64,000 bases of DNA from Atopsyche davidsoni (GCA_022113835.1 JAILWY010000022.1:3720001-3784000), one strand, 5' to 3'; counted from the first letter of the stretch, positions 1 to 13,394 are shown. The notes: generated by a model from the letters alone, not told the origin. Made by a program: numbers and translations.

Positions 1-103
1 TGGACCAGATTAAAATTCGCTAGGTATTTTTCTATGAAGGATCAAATTAGTTGCGGATTGTCAATAATGGCGTGTCACAGTTTCCGTTCTTGGTGAGAGT
101 GTT

Positions 104-2157
104 TCACAAGAAACGTTGGTCAGATACGATTGACGGTTGGCATAGATCCATCCATAGGTCGGCTGTTATATAAGCTGTAACCTTTGGCACGGGAAAGCCA
201 TTGAAGGTGCTCGCCACGGAGAGTGTGTAAGCACCCATGTTGCGAAAAGCCAGCCAGTCGCCCACTTCCAAGGGCTGGAGGTCTAGAGAGGACTCGATTC
301 TATCATTGCTGTCACATGTTGGGCCCCACAGGCTGCTTGGAATCGACTTGCCGTTTTTACTCTGAGGAACAAAAATTAAAGTTAAGTGTAAATTATATTA
401 TCTAAGAATATTTTTTTTATAAGAAAAAACAAATTACAAAAGACATCGGTCATTCATTAATAATAAAGAATAATGAATTGAGTTTCACCTTTAGTGGAAT
501 TGCAGTGATGCATCGAATGTCAGATAGCTGTTGATTGAAGGAACCGTAGATACCATCGTTGAGGAAATACATGGCATGAGACACCTCCCCCTCTGTCGTG
601 TACAGCTGACGCTTAGAGTACACGCAGCAGGCCAAAGTGAAAGCCGAGGAAACAAAGTACTGGCCAGGCTCCGCAATTATTCGCACTCCGCAGCCCCCAG
701 GAAAATAACGTTCCAGCGATGAGTTCACAACTGTAGCAATCTGAACATCACACACAATAACCTTAATGATATAAATTTTATAGAAATAATTTTTGTGAAA
801 GCATATAAACATATCGACATACCTCATCAATGGAGGATCCAGAGTCACCCGGGAAACCACCACCAATATCCAGCAAATCCATAGAGAATCCAAGGTTGTT
901 TCCTAACTGGAACAGGTCAGCAGCGAGCGAGATAGCTCTGGAGAACACTTCTGGCTCTTGGCAGCCGGTGCCCACATGAAAAGACACACCCACCACTTCC
1001 AGCTCTAGGTCTCGGGCCTGTTGCAGCAGCCGCGGAGCTTCTTGCATCGGATCACATCCGAACTTGGAGCTCAATATTCTCTGTGCTACCTTGGCATCAC
1101 AGCGAATACGGATCACCAGTCTAATAAATAAAAAAAATATATAAGCTACAAAATCATTTTTGTAGTAAATTAAAATTTCTATTCTGTCCGTACACATTAC
1201 GACTTTTGTTTCTTGGTGTTTCATATGAACTTTTCATTAAAAGAATCTTGCTTACATAGAGGCGAATAATTTTCTTAGACGAGTTAATTTACTTACTTGG
1301 CATTGGGATGATGTTGTTTGATCTTCAGCAGCTCGAACTCACTGTCGAAGGTGATGACGTTGACCCCGGTAGCCAGGGCATGGCGCACGTGCGAGATAGG
1401 CTTAGCAGGGTTTGCATAGATAATACGCTCAGGGGTGACTCCCACTTCCAGGACTTGGTTGATCTCAGCCTTGGACGCACAGTCGAAGCCGGCGCCCAGT
1501 GCAGCTAGCACCTCCAGAACCACTGTCACGTTGTTGCACTTCACAGCTGAAAATACATGACTAATAGCTTGTCGCTTGAATAGCCTAAAAACCTAGCCTT
1601 AACCAGTTTGCCTGATCATTTGAAAAATAAACATCTTATATTGATAACCAATAGTATCGATCAGAGATAAGTGTATACAATGTCAGAAAGATAAACTTAA
1701 GCTTGACAAGCGCTGAAGAGTACGACAAGACACCTCGTTTTTTCATGCTCATCAGCGCGCTAAGGAGATGCTGTCTCTGAGCCAAAAGTGCGCTCCACAA
1801 GAAACCCCTTCAGAAATGAAAGAATTATTTGTAAGTGAATAACGACCAGCTGCTGGCATTCGGAGTACTACCACAGCGCTGCCCGAGACCAACAGAATTA
1901 AAAAGAAAAAAAAACCATTTGGTGACTTGAGCAAAAAAGATTTTCTTATACTTTTGATATACGTGGTTAAACTCACCGTAGTGGGGTTCAACGCGAGGCA
2001 TCCTCGCCTTCCAGTGGCGAAACTTGTAGATAATGTCTCCGATGTCCAGCACGTAAAATGCTTCTTCCTGTCTGCAAGAAGCAGCAGTTTCTTGCACGCA
2101 CTCCCAAGCAGTCCATTCTTTTTCCACGATACGAACACGCTCTTTTAATTTAACCAT
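104..2157 (-). CDS. Ornithine decarboxylase paralog A (five exons, C-terminally truncated, R277Q)
   Basis: PLP-dependent fold-III decarboxylase family; ODC converts ornithine to putrescine in polyamine synthesis. Coding exons (minus strand): 2157-1977, 1546-1297, 1120-823, 740-489, 361-104. All introns are GT-AG and the frame closes at 412 aa (human ODC has 461). Visible motifs: YAVKCN with the PLP lysine (K69 in human numbering), GFDCASK, SFHVGTGC, LDIGGGFPG, NDGIYGSFN and WGPTCD with the catalytic Cys360/Asp361. Oddities: the cofactor motif reads EPGQY where EPGRY is expected, so the phosphate-binding Arg277 is Gln. The protein stops at TGA (104-106) just after SDQRFL, where copies B and D continue with a Gly codon. 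Codons are more AT-rich than in D. The start is the ATG at 2157, matching C and D. Frame integrity suggests it is, or recently was, expressed; normal ODC activity is doubtful. Confidence 0.9.
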
Positions 2158-4737
2158 ACTAACTCAATTCAGGCGAAAAAAAAATAGATTTATAATTTTT
2201 CTAATGGAAGCTCGATGGTTCTTCAAAGAAACACGGCATTCAAGAAGACTTCTTCGGGAAGGCAAACTGTAACATGGAAAATGTTTTGTAAACTTTCAAA
2301 ATCAAAACTTCTTATAATCGAGAATAAAGCATTTTAGTTTTTTTTTTTTCTAAGGTAGGAATTATAATAAAAAAGTTTAAATGTGCTTTTCATTGTTTAT
2401 TAAATAGAAAAAAAAAATTATACTTGATATTATTATTACTGCAGTAAAATAATAATTTAAAAAATATTTTCTTTACAACAAAAAAAAACAAACAGACACA
2501 TGCAAGTATTAATTTTATTGAAAGCTCTCCAAAAATTCACTGGTTGCTTCTATACTTCTGAAGAACGGCCCTTTTTAATATTTCCACAAGTGACTACTCC
2601 ATTTTATTTTATGTTATGTCTTAAAGCAGATCTAGGTAAGCGTGTTTTGATAACATCATAGGCTGGTATTTATTTTAAGGTTTAACGCTAAGTCAAAACC
2701 CCATACCCTATTTATATCTGCTCTAATGAACAGATCTGCATAGGTTGATTTTTACGCAAGTATACTATCGTTGAAATAGGTCACGTATAAATAGCCCAAA
2801 GCGTGTGGTGACCCTAGATCCGACGTGTAACATCACATATACTTATGTTAAAGTCCATGCAATAATTAAAAAACTTTCTATGCAATACAAGAAATACATA
2901 TATTTATGTATAAAAGGATCATCTCATAGTCAAGTTTTTCAAATTTAAAACGGCAAGCTTGGGCGAGCAGTTAAATGAGTTCAAATCCAAATTGAAAACC
3001 AGAATCTTAAGGGCAAAAAAGTAAATAAATCATTGATATTATTGGACTGCTAAAGGCTGAAATCGACGGAAAATGCATGACTACCATAAAAACAGGATGG
3101 TAGCGGTTTCTAGTGGAAGTCTCTTCTATAAATTTCTTCATCAATGTCCGAAAGAGTGGAGGCTTGTTGAAAATGAGTTGGTCGTTAAGTAAATGCTCCG
3201 GCGTGCTATCCTTAGTCTGCTTTTTTTTCTTGTCAATCGAGCTTTGTGCCTTTGATATTAAGATGTAAAATTTTAAATTGAAATCCTGTCGCTGTTCAGA
3301 GAAGTGAAGGCTTTAAGTAGATGCTTCATAATTATGACATGTATTTATAATAAATTTATTTTTAATACAATGCAGTTTGGTTTTTTGTATTTACATGTCA
3401 GTATCGCACACTGTGTATTGACCTGAACTTGACTGTACTTCAACAATGCTTGACAAGATCGGGAAGGATCTTAATATGGACTACCCATATCAGTATTTTG
3501 GTTTGCACTCGTCTTCTTCGACATTTAATATTTTACACTCTTCAGCTCTCCTATTTCCTTGTAAACCTTCATAAACTTTCACATGAAATTTGTACTCGTT
3601 CATCTTCGTTTTGATTCATAATTTATTCACTCACGTATCACTGTAATAAAATGATAAATTGTATGTACATATTTTTATCCATCTGTTGTATAATTAATTT
3701 AAATCTTTTTTAATTATATCAATTATATGTAGAATGCAGATTTGTAGACAATAATCTAGTTTGAACTTGTTATGTAAATTTTTCCAGTTCTTGGATTAAT
3801 TCGATAATTACTTGTAGTTTTTCTTCAGACTCATTTCCGTGAGTTCTCTGGCTTTATTAATGGAGAACTTTTAATCTTTTTTGTCGATCAGGACTTGTAG
3901 ATCATTTGTTAAGAATTTTAAGATCGGTGGATAAAAATCGGTATATCTTAAAAGACATCACACTGCTAAGTGATCAAGCTACCGCTGAATAGACTTTGTG
4001 CATATATTTACCACAATACTAATCATCGACATGCAACAACTCTCATTTTGCTGATTGAAAACCAGAGACAAGTCAGACAACAAAGCAATAGATAATGGAT
4101 TATAAAAACTTTATCTCGGCCATCCACTGACACATTAAAAAATTCAGATTATACTTAGAAAAAAATATATTACTCATATAATATTTAATTGTAGATTTCT
4201 AATTAAAATATCTAATACAAAGGTACAAAACAAATTTTCAAAAAAACCCTTGTTTGTCTGACTTATCAATATTATTTTTTACAAATAAATTCAAACGATA
4301 GTAAGCTATTTTAATACGTAAAAATATTACGTAATGTCCAAGTTCCGAAAGAATAATTATATTAAACAATGATTAACAATAAAATATATTTAAAAAGTTG
4401 ATTGTATACAAGAGAAATAGGGCTTTATTAAATCCATGCGAGATACTTTGTGTTTAATATATACATCAGGAAAATAAATTGAAGGACAGCTGACGGGACA
4501 ATCACAATGTCATTAATTGTACGATTATAATTCCAATTGGTATAAAAAAAAATTACATGCATATATCGGAATTTTCCTGCTTTGTACAAGTAGACAATTG
4601 AGAAAACTGACCAAACTGTCAACAAATATCCGACAGTTTTGGGGTGTCAAACGAGGATAGGGCAGTGCGAAAAGTGCCAGCAGCGAACTTTTAACACAGC
4701 CCGAATTTTTTTAAAATAAAACACGGAGTTTGTTTAC

Positions 4738-4784
4738 CTTTCACGCGAGGCGTCCGTCGCGGGGCACTGGCCAGTGTAGACTGA
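4738..4784 (-). promoter_or_regulatory. Candidate transcription start and non-coding first exon of ODC copy A
   Basis: On the minus strand a TCAGTCT initiator match (4784-4778) begins a short GC-rich stretch that ends at a good donor, GAAAG|GTAAAC (G at 4737). The next suitable acceptor lies just upstream of the copy A ATG (pyrimidine tract, then AG at about 2159-2160). This would give a roughly 2.6-kb 5'UTR intron. Inferred from motifs only. Confidence 0.35.
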
Positions 4785-4894
4785 GAAGCTCGATGGTTGA
4801 TTTGCAATTTTATCTCGATGTAATTAATCATCTGACTTCCAAGAAAAATTTAAAATATTCACGATTATTTATTATCATAATATAATGTATTATT

Positions 4895-5410
4895 TTCCTT
4901 AGTCTATAAATTTATAATTGACTTGTAAGTCCTCATACTCGTACGTACAAGTATGTGCTCATATCCTGCATTAGTGGTGGTGTACGTGATTTTCTCTTGG
5001 CCGGCGAAAACCGGAGTCACGGAGAATAATATATGCAAAAATATTTATTTAGTTAAAGGAATTCAATAAAAACATGTACACAGCCCTTTTAATTGTGTGA
5101 TTAATACATTTTCCTCAATCTATACACTTATAATTGTCTTATAGATATCCTCTCCTCGTATGGGGTTCATATACTGTATTAGTAGTAGTGTATATGATTT
5201 TCTCTTGAGTGGTATAAATAATTTATTATAATAACAAAAAACACAAAATTTGCTAACAAAATTTAATAGTTTCATTACAAATCATTTTAATTGTGTGAAA
5301 AATATTTTTTACACTATCTATACACTTATAATTATCTTATACAAGCTATCTTCTGCTCGAATGGGGTTCATATTCTGTATTAGTGGTATTGAACATGATG
5401 TTACTAAATC
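4895..5410. repeat. Three diverged tandem units of about 200-215 bp
   Basis: The block TCTATA-CTTATAATT, then a CTTAT/CTCG core, then CTGTATTAGT, recurs with anchors near 4903, 5119 and 5317 (spacing about 216 and 198). Units one and two also share a GTGATTTTCTCTTG-like end. Confidence 0.6.
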
Positions 5411-6695
5411 ACATAAATACATTCTACTTTTTTTTTTATCTATTAACGTTAAGATGGAAACTTGTTCATAGTACAATTATAAATTGCAAAAAATATCACA
5501 AATTTAGTTTTATTATAATTTTTGAGTATTTATATAAATAGTCAGAAATTACAGGCAATGGTTAAGTTTTTTATTTTTTTTTTGCTGGCGAGCAGCTTGA
5601 ACAGTTTATTGTTACAATTTGAGGCATTTACTTGAACCGGAGTCATGGAGAACTGAAAAAATGGAGTCCACCTTGCAATATATGTAAAAAGTATTCACCT
5701 CAGCGTCACACCAGCTCAAATGCTGTAATTAAGGTATATATAGATATATCATCTTTTACATAATCAGTATATCCTGCTAAAGTAATGAAATCCAAAATAC
5801 AAAATCCAAAACCTATATTGAGAATCCTATTTTTATTTACAGTTGTATGATTTTATGAAAACATTTGTCTTACAAGTTTCTTTTGTCAAATTCTTCAAAA
5901 CTTTCAATACAACTTAATAAGCTGACTTTAGATATTAAAAATTTTAATTGTCGCAACTGTTCAAGCAGAAGATGCCAATCTAACATGTTAGCGAAACCGG
6001 TCACAACAATAAATAAAAAGTGGGAACATTACTGAATATTCGTTTAATAAAAATGTTATAATGAAATTCTATCAAGAATATTAAATAAGAAATATACCAC
6101 AATTCATTTTTCTTTGGAGTTATTGTACGAAATTTTTATTTTGGTTTTATAATTATAATAGATACATTGATTCTTAAATAATTAACTAGTCACATCAGTT
6201 ATTGTATTAATAAAAATATTATTTAGTTAGTTTAAAGCAATCGTTCTTTACTTAATTCATTTTCATAACTGAATCTAAGATCTTTACAAAAATGACTAGC
6301 TATTAATTATAATTTAAAATGTTAATTTACCTAAAAATAGAAAGCTGGCTTATTGATAAATATAAATAATAGTAAATGTATAATTTATCTTGTTATGATT
6401 ATAATGACACTGAATTAAGCCATTTTTAATGCTATTTTAACAAATATGTAAAGCAATGAAAATTATGGTTCGTAATGAATTATAAATTATTATTTAATAG
6501 CAATTTTAAATTAATATAAATTATATTTATGTTCATTTATCACAGATAAAATAAACTGTTTTGTATAACGGAAAGCAATAATTCATGAAATGCCCATTAG
6601 TAAAAGTTTCCGGAAGAGACAATACTAATTGCAACTTTCAACTAAAACGCCTTCTAATCAAAATACAAAATGCTAGGAAATATTATCACAGGACT

Positions 6696-8994
6696 TCAGT
6701 TGAAAGTAATCGGGAAATGCTTAGTAGGCGAGAAGTAAGCACTCAGAGAGTGGAAGTCTCCCATGTTTACCAGAGCCTCTCCCACAAAGTGCCGGTCAGA
6801 CAACGGCGACAATTGACACAGGGCAGCCCACAAATCGGCTGTGACATAGGCTGTGACCTGCGGAATTGGGAATCCGTTGAAAGTGCTGGCCATGGCTAGA
6901 GTGTAGGCGCCCATATCGCGGAAGGCAACCCAGTCCCCAACTTCCATCGGGGGCATGTCTACAGAGGCGACGATCTGGTCTATGCTGGTGCAGGTCGGGC
7001 CCCATAGGCTGCTAGGGATCGGTTTACCATTGCTGCACTAGAATATAAAAATATTAATTTATTACTAAATTTGTTTATACAAAATCTTTTTTCATTCCCT
7101 ACTCGTTGATGAAGAAGAAATGTTTATTCGGTTTGATGTTTGATATTGATTTTTGATATTAATATATTTAGATTTATATGTGCTATCAAAAAGGGAGTAG
7201 GTGATTGTTACCTTGAGCGGAGTAGCTGGTGCAAACTTATGGTTGTAGAGCAGGCGGTTGAAAGAGCCATACACTCCATCATTGAGGAAGTACATAGTGT
7301 GAGAAACGTTTCCCTCTGTCGTATAAAGCTGACGCTTGGCATACACGCAGCAGGCCATAGTAAAAGCCGAGGACACAAAGTACCGCCCAGGCTCTGAAAT
7401 CACTCGCACGCCGCAACCCACAGGAAAGTGCTTGTCCAGCGAGGAGTTCACAACCGCCGCAATCTAAATGATTAACAAACAAGATTAATCAATTGATACA
7501 GAGACTTGTATACAGTTAAATATAACAATTTAATGCCTGAAGAATCCTTACCTCGTCGATAGAACTCCCAGTTTCTCCGGGGTAGCCCCCACCGATGTCG
7601 AGCAAGTCCATGGAGTGTCCCAGCTTGTTGCCGAATCGGAACAAGTCAGCGGCTTGTGCGATGGCTCGGGAGAACACCTCGGGCTCTCCGCAGCCGGTGC
7701 CCACGTGAAAGGACACGCCCACCACGTCCAGCCCCAGCGCTCGAGCCTGGGCCATGAGCTGTGGGGCTTCGTGCTCGGGTTCACAACCAAACTTGTCGCC
7801 GAGTGAGCACTCTGATATTTTAGCATCACAGCGTATGCGGATCACCAACCTATTCAACAAAATTACACACTTAAATTCTTCCTTCCTTTTCGCCTTCGTA
7901 ATCTTCTCACTATAATTTTAAGTCAGTGTAAGAAAGCCATTTGCATCATTCATAAATAGTTTTGCAATGTCGCTTTCTACGTTTCGGTCACAGTACTGAG
8001 GCCATCTTCGAGGATTTTTTGACTTATTTTATATTCAACAATTAAAATCGATTCCTCATATTTCTAACTCTCCGTGTGTAACACATTTGAATATATAATT
8101 TAATGAAACATTTTGTTAGTATTTAATTTTATTTACTTGGCAAGTGGATGGTTCTGCTTGATCTTCAGCAGTTCCAAGTCGCAGTCAAAGGTCATAAAAT
8201 TAACGCCAGAAAGCAGAGCGTGGCGCACGTGTTCAGCAGGCTTCTGGGGATTGGCAAAGATGATTCGGTCAGGGCTGACTCCCAGATCCAAGATGTAGTC
8301 GATCTCGGCCTTTGACGCACAGTCGAATCCGGCGCCCAGCGCAGCCAGCACCTCCAGCACCACCTTCATGGTATTGCACTTAACAGCTACAAAAAAATAT
8401 TTTAATTAAAATTCCATTTATAATTATTTTAAAATATATTTATAATTCTATGTGTAAATGAAATAAATATATATTCAACTTGTATTTGTAATATTTAATA
8501 AAACTATACGTATATTTCGATTATTTGGAAATTACTAATTATAATTTTTTTTTTACATTACATAATATAAATATTAATTAATTAATACATATACAACTTT
8601 ATACACAGGAATACTAATATTTTTATCTTTTATTGTAATTTGACCAGTTTAATATTCATTCAGTGCTGATTCTTTTTAATTCTATCCATATCGTTGCTCT
8701 TTCATATTTGTCTTTACATTTTCTAAAATACTAAATATTTAAAATATATATTACTATTTTAATTATAAAGTGTAATCTTCATTGGGGATTCGACTAACCA
8801 TAGTGGGGCTCAACGCGGGGCATCTTGTCTTTCCAGTTGCGGAACTTGTTGACGATGTCCCCGATGTCCAGCACGTAGAAGGCATCCTCCTGTCTGTGAG
8901 ACTCGGCCAACTCCTTCACTCTCTCCCAGGCGGACCATCCCTCTGCCACCACGTGGACTTGCTCTTCTAACTTAACCGTGGTGGAAGGTAACAT
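6696..8994 (-). CDS. Ornithine decarboxylase paralog B (five exons, D361T, shifted start)
   Basis: Second ODC-family gene of the array. Coding exons (minus): 8994-8799, 8386-8137, 7849-7552, 7463-7212, 7037-6696; the frame closes at 445 aa. Exons 2-5 match those of copy D base for base in length (250, 298, 252, 342). The PLP lysine (YAVKCN), SFHVGTGC, GGGYPG, EPGRY and NDGVYGSFN are intact. After the catalytic Cys the motif reads WGPTCTS: Asp361, which contacts the substrate side-chain amine in ODC, is Thr. The ATG used by the other copies is ACG here, and the nearest in-frame ATG lies five codons upstream (8994), giving a MLPSTT start. The full-length tail ends in FPITFN and lacks the Cys seen in D's tail. 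It could be a decarboxylase with changed substrate preference or a non-catalytic ODC-like protein. Confidence 0.9.
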
Positions 8995-9929
8995 CTGATA
9001 TTGCTTGAGAAAAATCTAGTTGAACTGCTGGACTGTAACAAAATAGAAAAATTCAGTTGAGTCGTTGAGTTACAAAACCCACTCGGGATATTTTTATTAC
9101 GCTAAACATTTTAATCTTGAGTTTTCTTTGCGTGTATTGTTTATGTTTTTTGACGTTTCGGTTAATTTCATGGATTAATTCAAGTTCAATATAGAAATAT
9201 TTTTATATTGATGTAGTTATCAAAAGATAAATTATTATTGTAATATATTAAGCAAATCAATGATTATATAATATAATATTCAATATTTTTCATAGAAAAT
9301 AAGTGTTGAAATTTCATAATATTTTTTTTTATTGTTTTGCCAATATACTCAGTTGGCATCTTCAAGCAAAGATGAGAGAAAGTGGAAACATATCTATATT
9401 TTAAATAAAAATATGTTATAATTTGTTAAAAAAAAAAAATATATATATTCGTCGTTTTTAATATTAAATAAAATTTAATACACAAAATCAAAAACCCGTC
9501 TCACCTGTTTTAAATTAGAAACCACATAAAATGATAAACGATAAAATAAATTTAAAAAATCGTAAGGCAACCCTTAAAAATATTAAAACTTATTAAAATA
9601 TTTTCAACACGCGAAAATAATTGATTCCAACAAACACGCAACACAACAAGTAGTCAGTTTATACGAGAAGACCGCGAGGAAGTGACCTCTTCGTAGAAAT
9701 GTCAAGTGGGAACTGAAAGTCGACGAGGAGTTCTGCTGCTTTTATGATGACCATCGGCGTCCCCTGACTCCCGATGATGACGTCCATCCTTCCGATGACA
9801 GGAGTGAGTCGATTGCTCTACCTGTGAACCGCAAACCATAAAACCAGGGAAGCTTCCTTATCATTATGACGTAATTAGATAATAATCCCATTTTCATAGC
9901 TTATCAGTAGGCTGCGCGCGAAGTGTCGC

Positions 9930-10500
9930 AACTGGCAACCGATTTGCAATCAACCATAGCGTCTTTTTATTTAGGGTGTTTTTTTTAATGGTTTTTCCTT
10001 AGCGAACATCGCAAAAGTGGAAGCTATCGGCTTATTGCAAGTTGCGTCACATCTTGTGTACAAAGTCCTATGTGATGTTCCGACTTTTTATTTTTTGATG
10101 CGACTAGTTTCGGCAAAGATATCTAAGCCGACTACAATTGCCAACCGATTTACAATCAGCGTCCCATTATTAAGAATGATTTTTCATGGTTTAGCCATAG
10201 CAAACAACGCAAAGGAGGAAGATATTGGCTTATTGCAAGTTGCGTCACATCATGTGTAGAAAGTCCTTAGTGATATTTTGACCTTTTATTTTTTAATGCG
10301 ACTAGTTTCAGCAAAGATTTCTAAGGCGACTTCAACTGGCAACCGATTTGCAATCAGCCATGGCGACCCTTTACTTGGGGCGTTATTTTTATGGTTTGGC
10401 CTTAGCTAACATCGCAAAAGAGGAAGCTATCGGTCGATTGCAAGTGGCTTTAGCGATGTTTCCCATTTTTTTATTTTTTGACGCGACTAGTTTCAACAAA
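9930..10500. repeat. Three tandem units of about 200 bp
   Basis: Each unit runs from GCAACCGATTTGCAATCA-type sequence through ATGGTTT-GCCTTAGC, CGCAAAAG-GGAAGCTAT and TTGCAAGT to GCGACTAGTTTC. The GATTT anchors are near 9941, 10147 and 10345 (spacing 206 and 198). The GCGACTAGTTTC motif and its complement recur singly near 10,815 and 48,000, so the unit is also dispersed. Short open frames here are repeat-derived. Confidence 0.75.
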
Positions 10501-11844
10501 TGCGCAAAACTACGTCTCAAAAAAGTCTCCGCTTATATTTCGCATCATCAAACGTTGAAAAACCATTACTGCGAGAAAACTCTCATTACAAGGAAACTGA
10601 AACTGCACAGTGGAGACGATTTAACGCTACTACATACTAAATTATCATAACATTAAATTAATTTCCAAGTAAACATAAATTTGCAATGTATATTGAAACT
10701 CCGTTTAGTCACAAACATTAAAATCATTGGTTATTTAATTTAGCCATTTGCTCAATTGTAAGTAGTTTGCAGAGCCCCACTACTTGAAGATGCCAAACTA
10801 GGATTTTGGCGAAACTAGTTGCATCAAAAAAATAAAAGTGGCAACATACCTAAATATTGTTTTAATAATATTATAAATATTTTAAAAAAAAATATATATA
10901 TATTTGTATTTGCTTTGCAAATAAAAACTGGTGACGTCATAAATAAGTCATCCTTATAAGAAAAAAAAATGCTTTAATTAAACAGTTTAATGTTTTCAGA
11001 TGCTTTTGTTTTGGACAAAGCGTTGATATCTGAGAGTTAAGAATTTTCTCGCAAATAAAATGATTCATTGATTGAATGATTTTTAGCACCTGTAATCAAC
11101 TTTCTTAATCGTTAGTTATTGAGCAGTCATGTTGGATAATATATTTTACTCTGATGATATTGCGGTAGCAATTAATAAAACTTATTAATGGTTGCTTTTG
11201 ACAATTTTTTTTTATTCATTCGGTTAATTTTAGGTGCTAAAAACAAAATCGGTAAACTGTTTTGCTCTGTCATAAACAAAGTGAATTTTATCTGATTTTT
11301 GCCAATAACATGGCAAAAGCAAAAACAAGTTTCATAAAAATCAAAATAAATATTCATATTCGTACACAATTTTATGCAAATCCACAGAATTTGCTCGTTA
11401 AAACACCTTAACTTTATACATTTCGTATAAAACTGATGATATATTATTTATTCTGACACGGATTTAGAAATTACTTTCATGACAACAAGAACGTTAATAA
11501 AATGATCCTTAGATCATTATTTATGAGACAAACACTTTCAGACCAACGTCCTCTAAAACAAAAGCATGCTGTTTCATCCCAGAATATATCTTAAAAAAAT
11601 ATATATAATATTTTATTACTATAGTATGATAAAAACACGTCCTTTAATAAAATATTTAAAAAAAATTATTTAAAGCTTGATATTTTTGTAAATAAAATTG
11701 ATTGAAAATCATCATAAGCAAATTATTTGCGTGCGATCCATCAAAGCAATAAAGCATTTCTTGCCCTAAAGTATATTTAAGTATCCAACCACATATTTAT
11801 TATACATTGTGTAATCTGCGTGGTTGGTTAGGCTCATACTGTGC

Positions 11845-12125
11845 CCTGAGCGTATGCCGAAGGATCGGTAAGGGAGAAGTGGACTTGGAGTACCTTGTAG
11901 GGAGCTTGTGCTTTAGTTTCTGGAGAAGGAATATTAGATCTAAACGCCAGAGCTTTGTAAGGAAAGGATTCTATAATAATGCTATCGGGCAGCAGCAATA
12001 CCAGAATAATAGTGAATAGTGTAGAAGGTCCCGGGGACTACACTATTCACCATAAGTCAACCATGAATAGATAAAAATATGTTCAGTGAGATGGTCACCA
12101 TCTCCGTTGAGGAGAGGCTCCCCAA
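11845..12125 (+). mobile_element. Fragment of an interspersed retroelement-like repeat
   Basis: Reverse-complement match to the block at 58452-58745. Shared segments include CTGAGCGT...GATCGGTAA, GTGGACTTGGA, CGCCAGA-CTT-GTAAGGAAAGGAT and the end GTGAGATGGTCACCA, followed by GAGGAGAGGC. The same 3' end terminates the reverse transcriptase fragments elsewhere in the window. Confidence 0.6.
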
Positions 12126-12779
12126 AAATACTTGCCATGATGCTGGACCCACCGCACGCTACTGCAGTCCGGTTTTCTTCGGTACAAACCTTTAACCAAA
12201 AAAGTTTATTATTTTTTTTAATAATCTATAAACAATATATAAAAAATTTATTTTCAACTTTGGAAAGTGTGTGTCTCTATTTAAACTATTTTTTAATTAC
12301 GACTATATATGAACATAAAAAAGTTATTTAATACTGTGGTATGACTCACGTGAACTTATTAGCTGGTGGTCGCCCAGCAACTGTAACAAAATACACGTTG
12401 ATACTATATATAAAATAAAAACTTAGCCTTTTAAATTTTGTAATTTTGCATCACGTGTGAAATTATAATAAGTAATTAATTCAAACACCAAAAGGCAAAT
12501 TTACAAAATTAATTAAATTACAAATTTATGTTTAAGGAAAAATAAAAAATATTTCATCTAATGAATATTTATTTAATGCTAATATCTATAAAATTTCCAT
12601 GAGCTCACTTTTTGTTTTTTTAATACGAATTGAAAAGATAATTATTAAATTTTGTTGAATAATTATATTATAAATTTATTACAACCAAACATGATTTTTG
12701 AGTATTTCAGTCGTTGATATACAGGATGATTAAAAGTAGGGTTTTAAATTTAAATTTGCAAAGTTTATTCGGAGAAATA

Positions 12780-12905
12780 TTTTTGCTGTTTCCCTTCCAC
12801 TTCCACTGGGCCAAATTCCGCATCCACGTTAGCTTTCTCCTTCCGATCCTCTTTTTTTTGGCTATATTTGGTATTTCTGAAAATATGACCATTATAGGAG
12901 ACCTG
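12780..12905 (-). mobile_element. Degenerate non-LTR retrotransposon reverse transcriptase tail
   Basis: The minus strand reads KKRIGRRKLTWMRNLAQW, a recognisable piece of the RT C-terminal region of insect non-LTR elements (pattern GRRxLSWLRNLRQW). It is preceded by a remnant of the (Y)LGHxxR motif (FSEIPN). No intact frame extends on either side. Confidence 0.6.
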
Positions 12906-13394
12906 TGGTTTTTTTTTTGTCGTCACTGCAAAAAATATTTGCAGTGACGTGCGACTCGCTAAACAAAGTCATAAACGGTGGCCTAATGACTTGATTTGAG
13001 TATCTTGACTATAAAATTATAATAAATAAATGCCATTGACGTCACAGGGAGGTATTAATTAGTGACACTGTGTTTCAGAAGTTTCAGTGTTTTTAAATAT
13101 ACATAGCAAAAATAAAATCTAAATATGTATCCAGTAGCGAATTTAGGGCTTTATTGTATTAAAAATTTAATTTTCAAGAGCTCTTAAATTTTTGCATAAT
13201 TTAAAATGTCTAATTTTGATTCGGATCTTGATTTGTATTTTGATTGAATCGGCTTGAAAATATATTAAACACCATATTATTTTTTTTTTAACTTTACCTC
13301 AAGTGATTTATAATAAATTCATAATTATACTTTTCATAATATTTTTTATTAAGTATTTTGTGGGATTAATTAATTTATATATAATAAGCAAAAC

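Larger units (their letters stand above)
2158..6695. other. Intergenic region between ODC copies A and B
   Basis: Very AT-rich DNA without supported coding sequence. It holds the candidate copy A first exon (4738-4784) and a diverged tandem repeat (4895-5410). Short open frames at 3429-3614, 4428-4625 and 5250-5471 have low-complexity composition and no recognisable motif. Confidence 0.6.
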
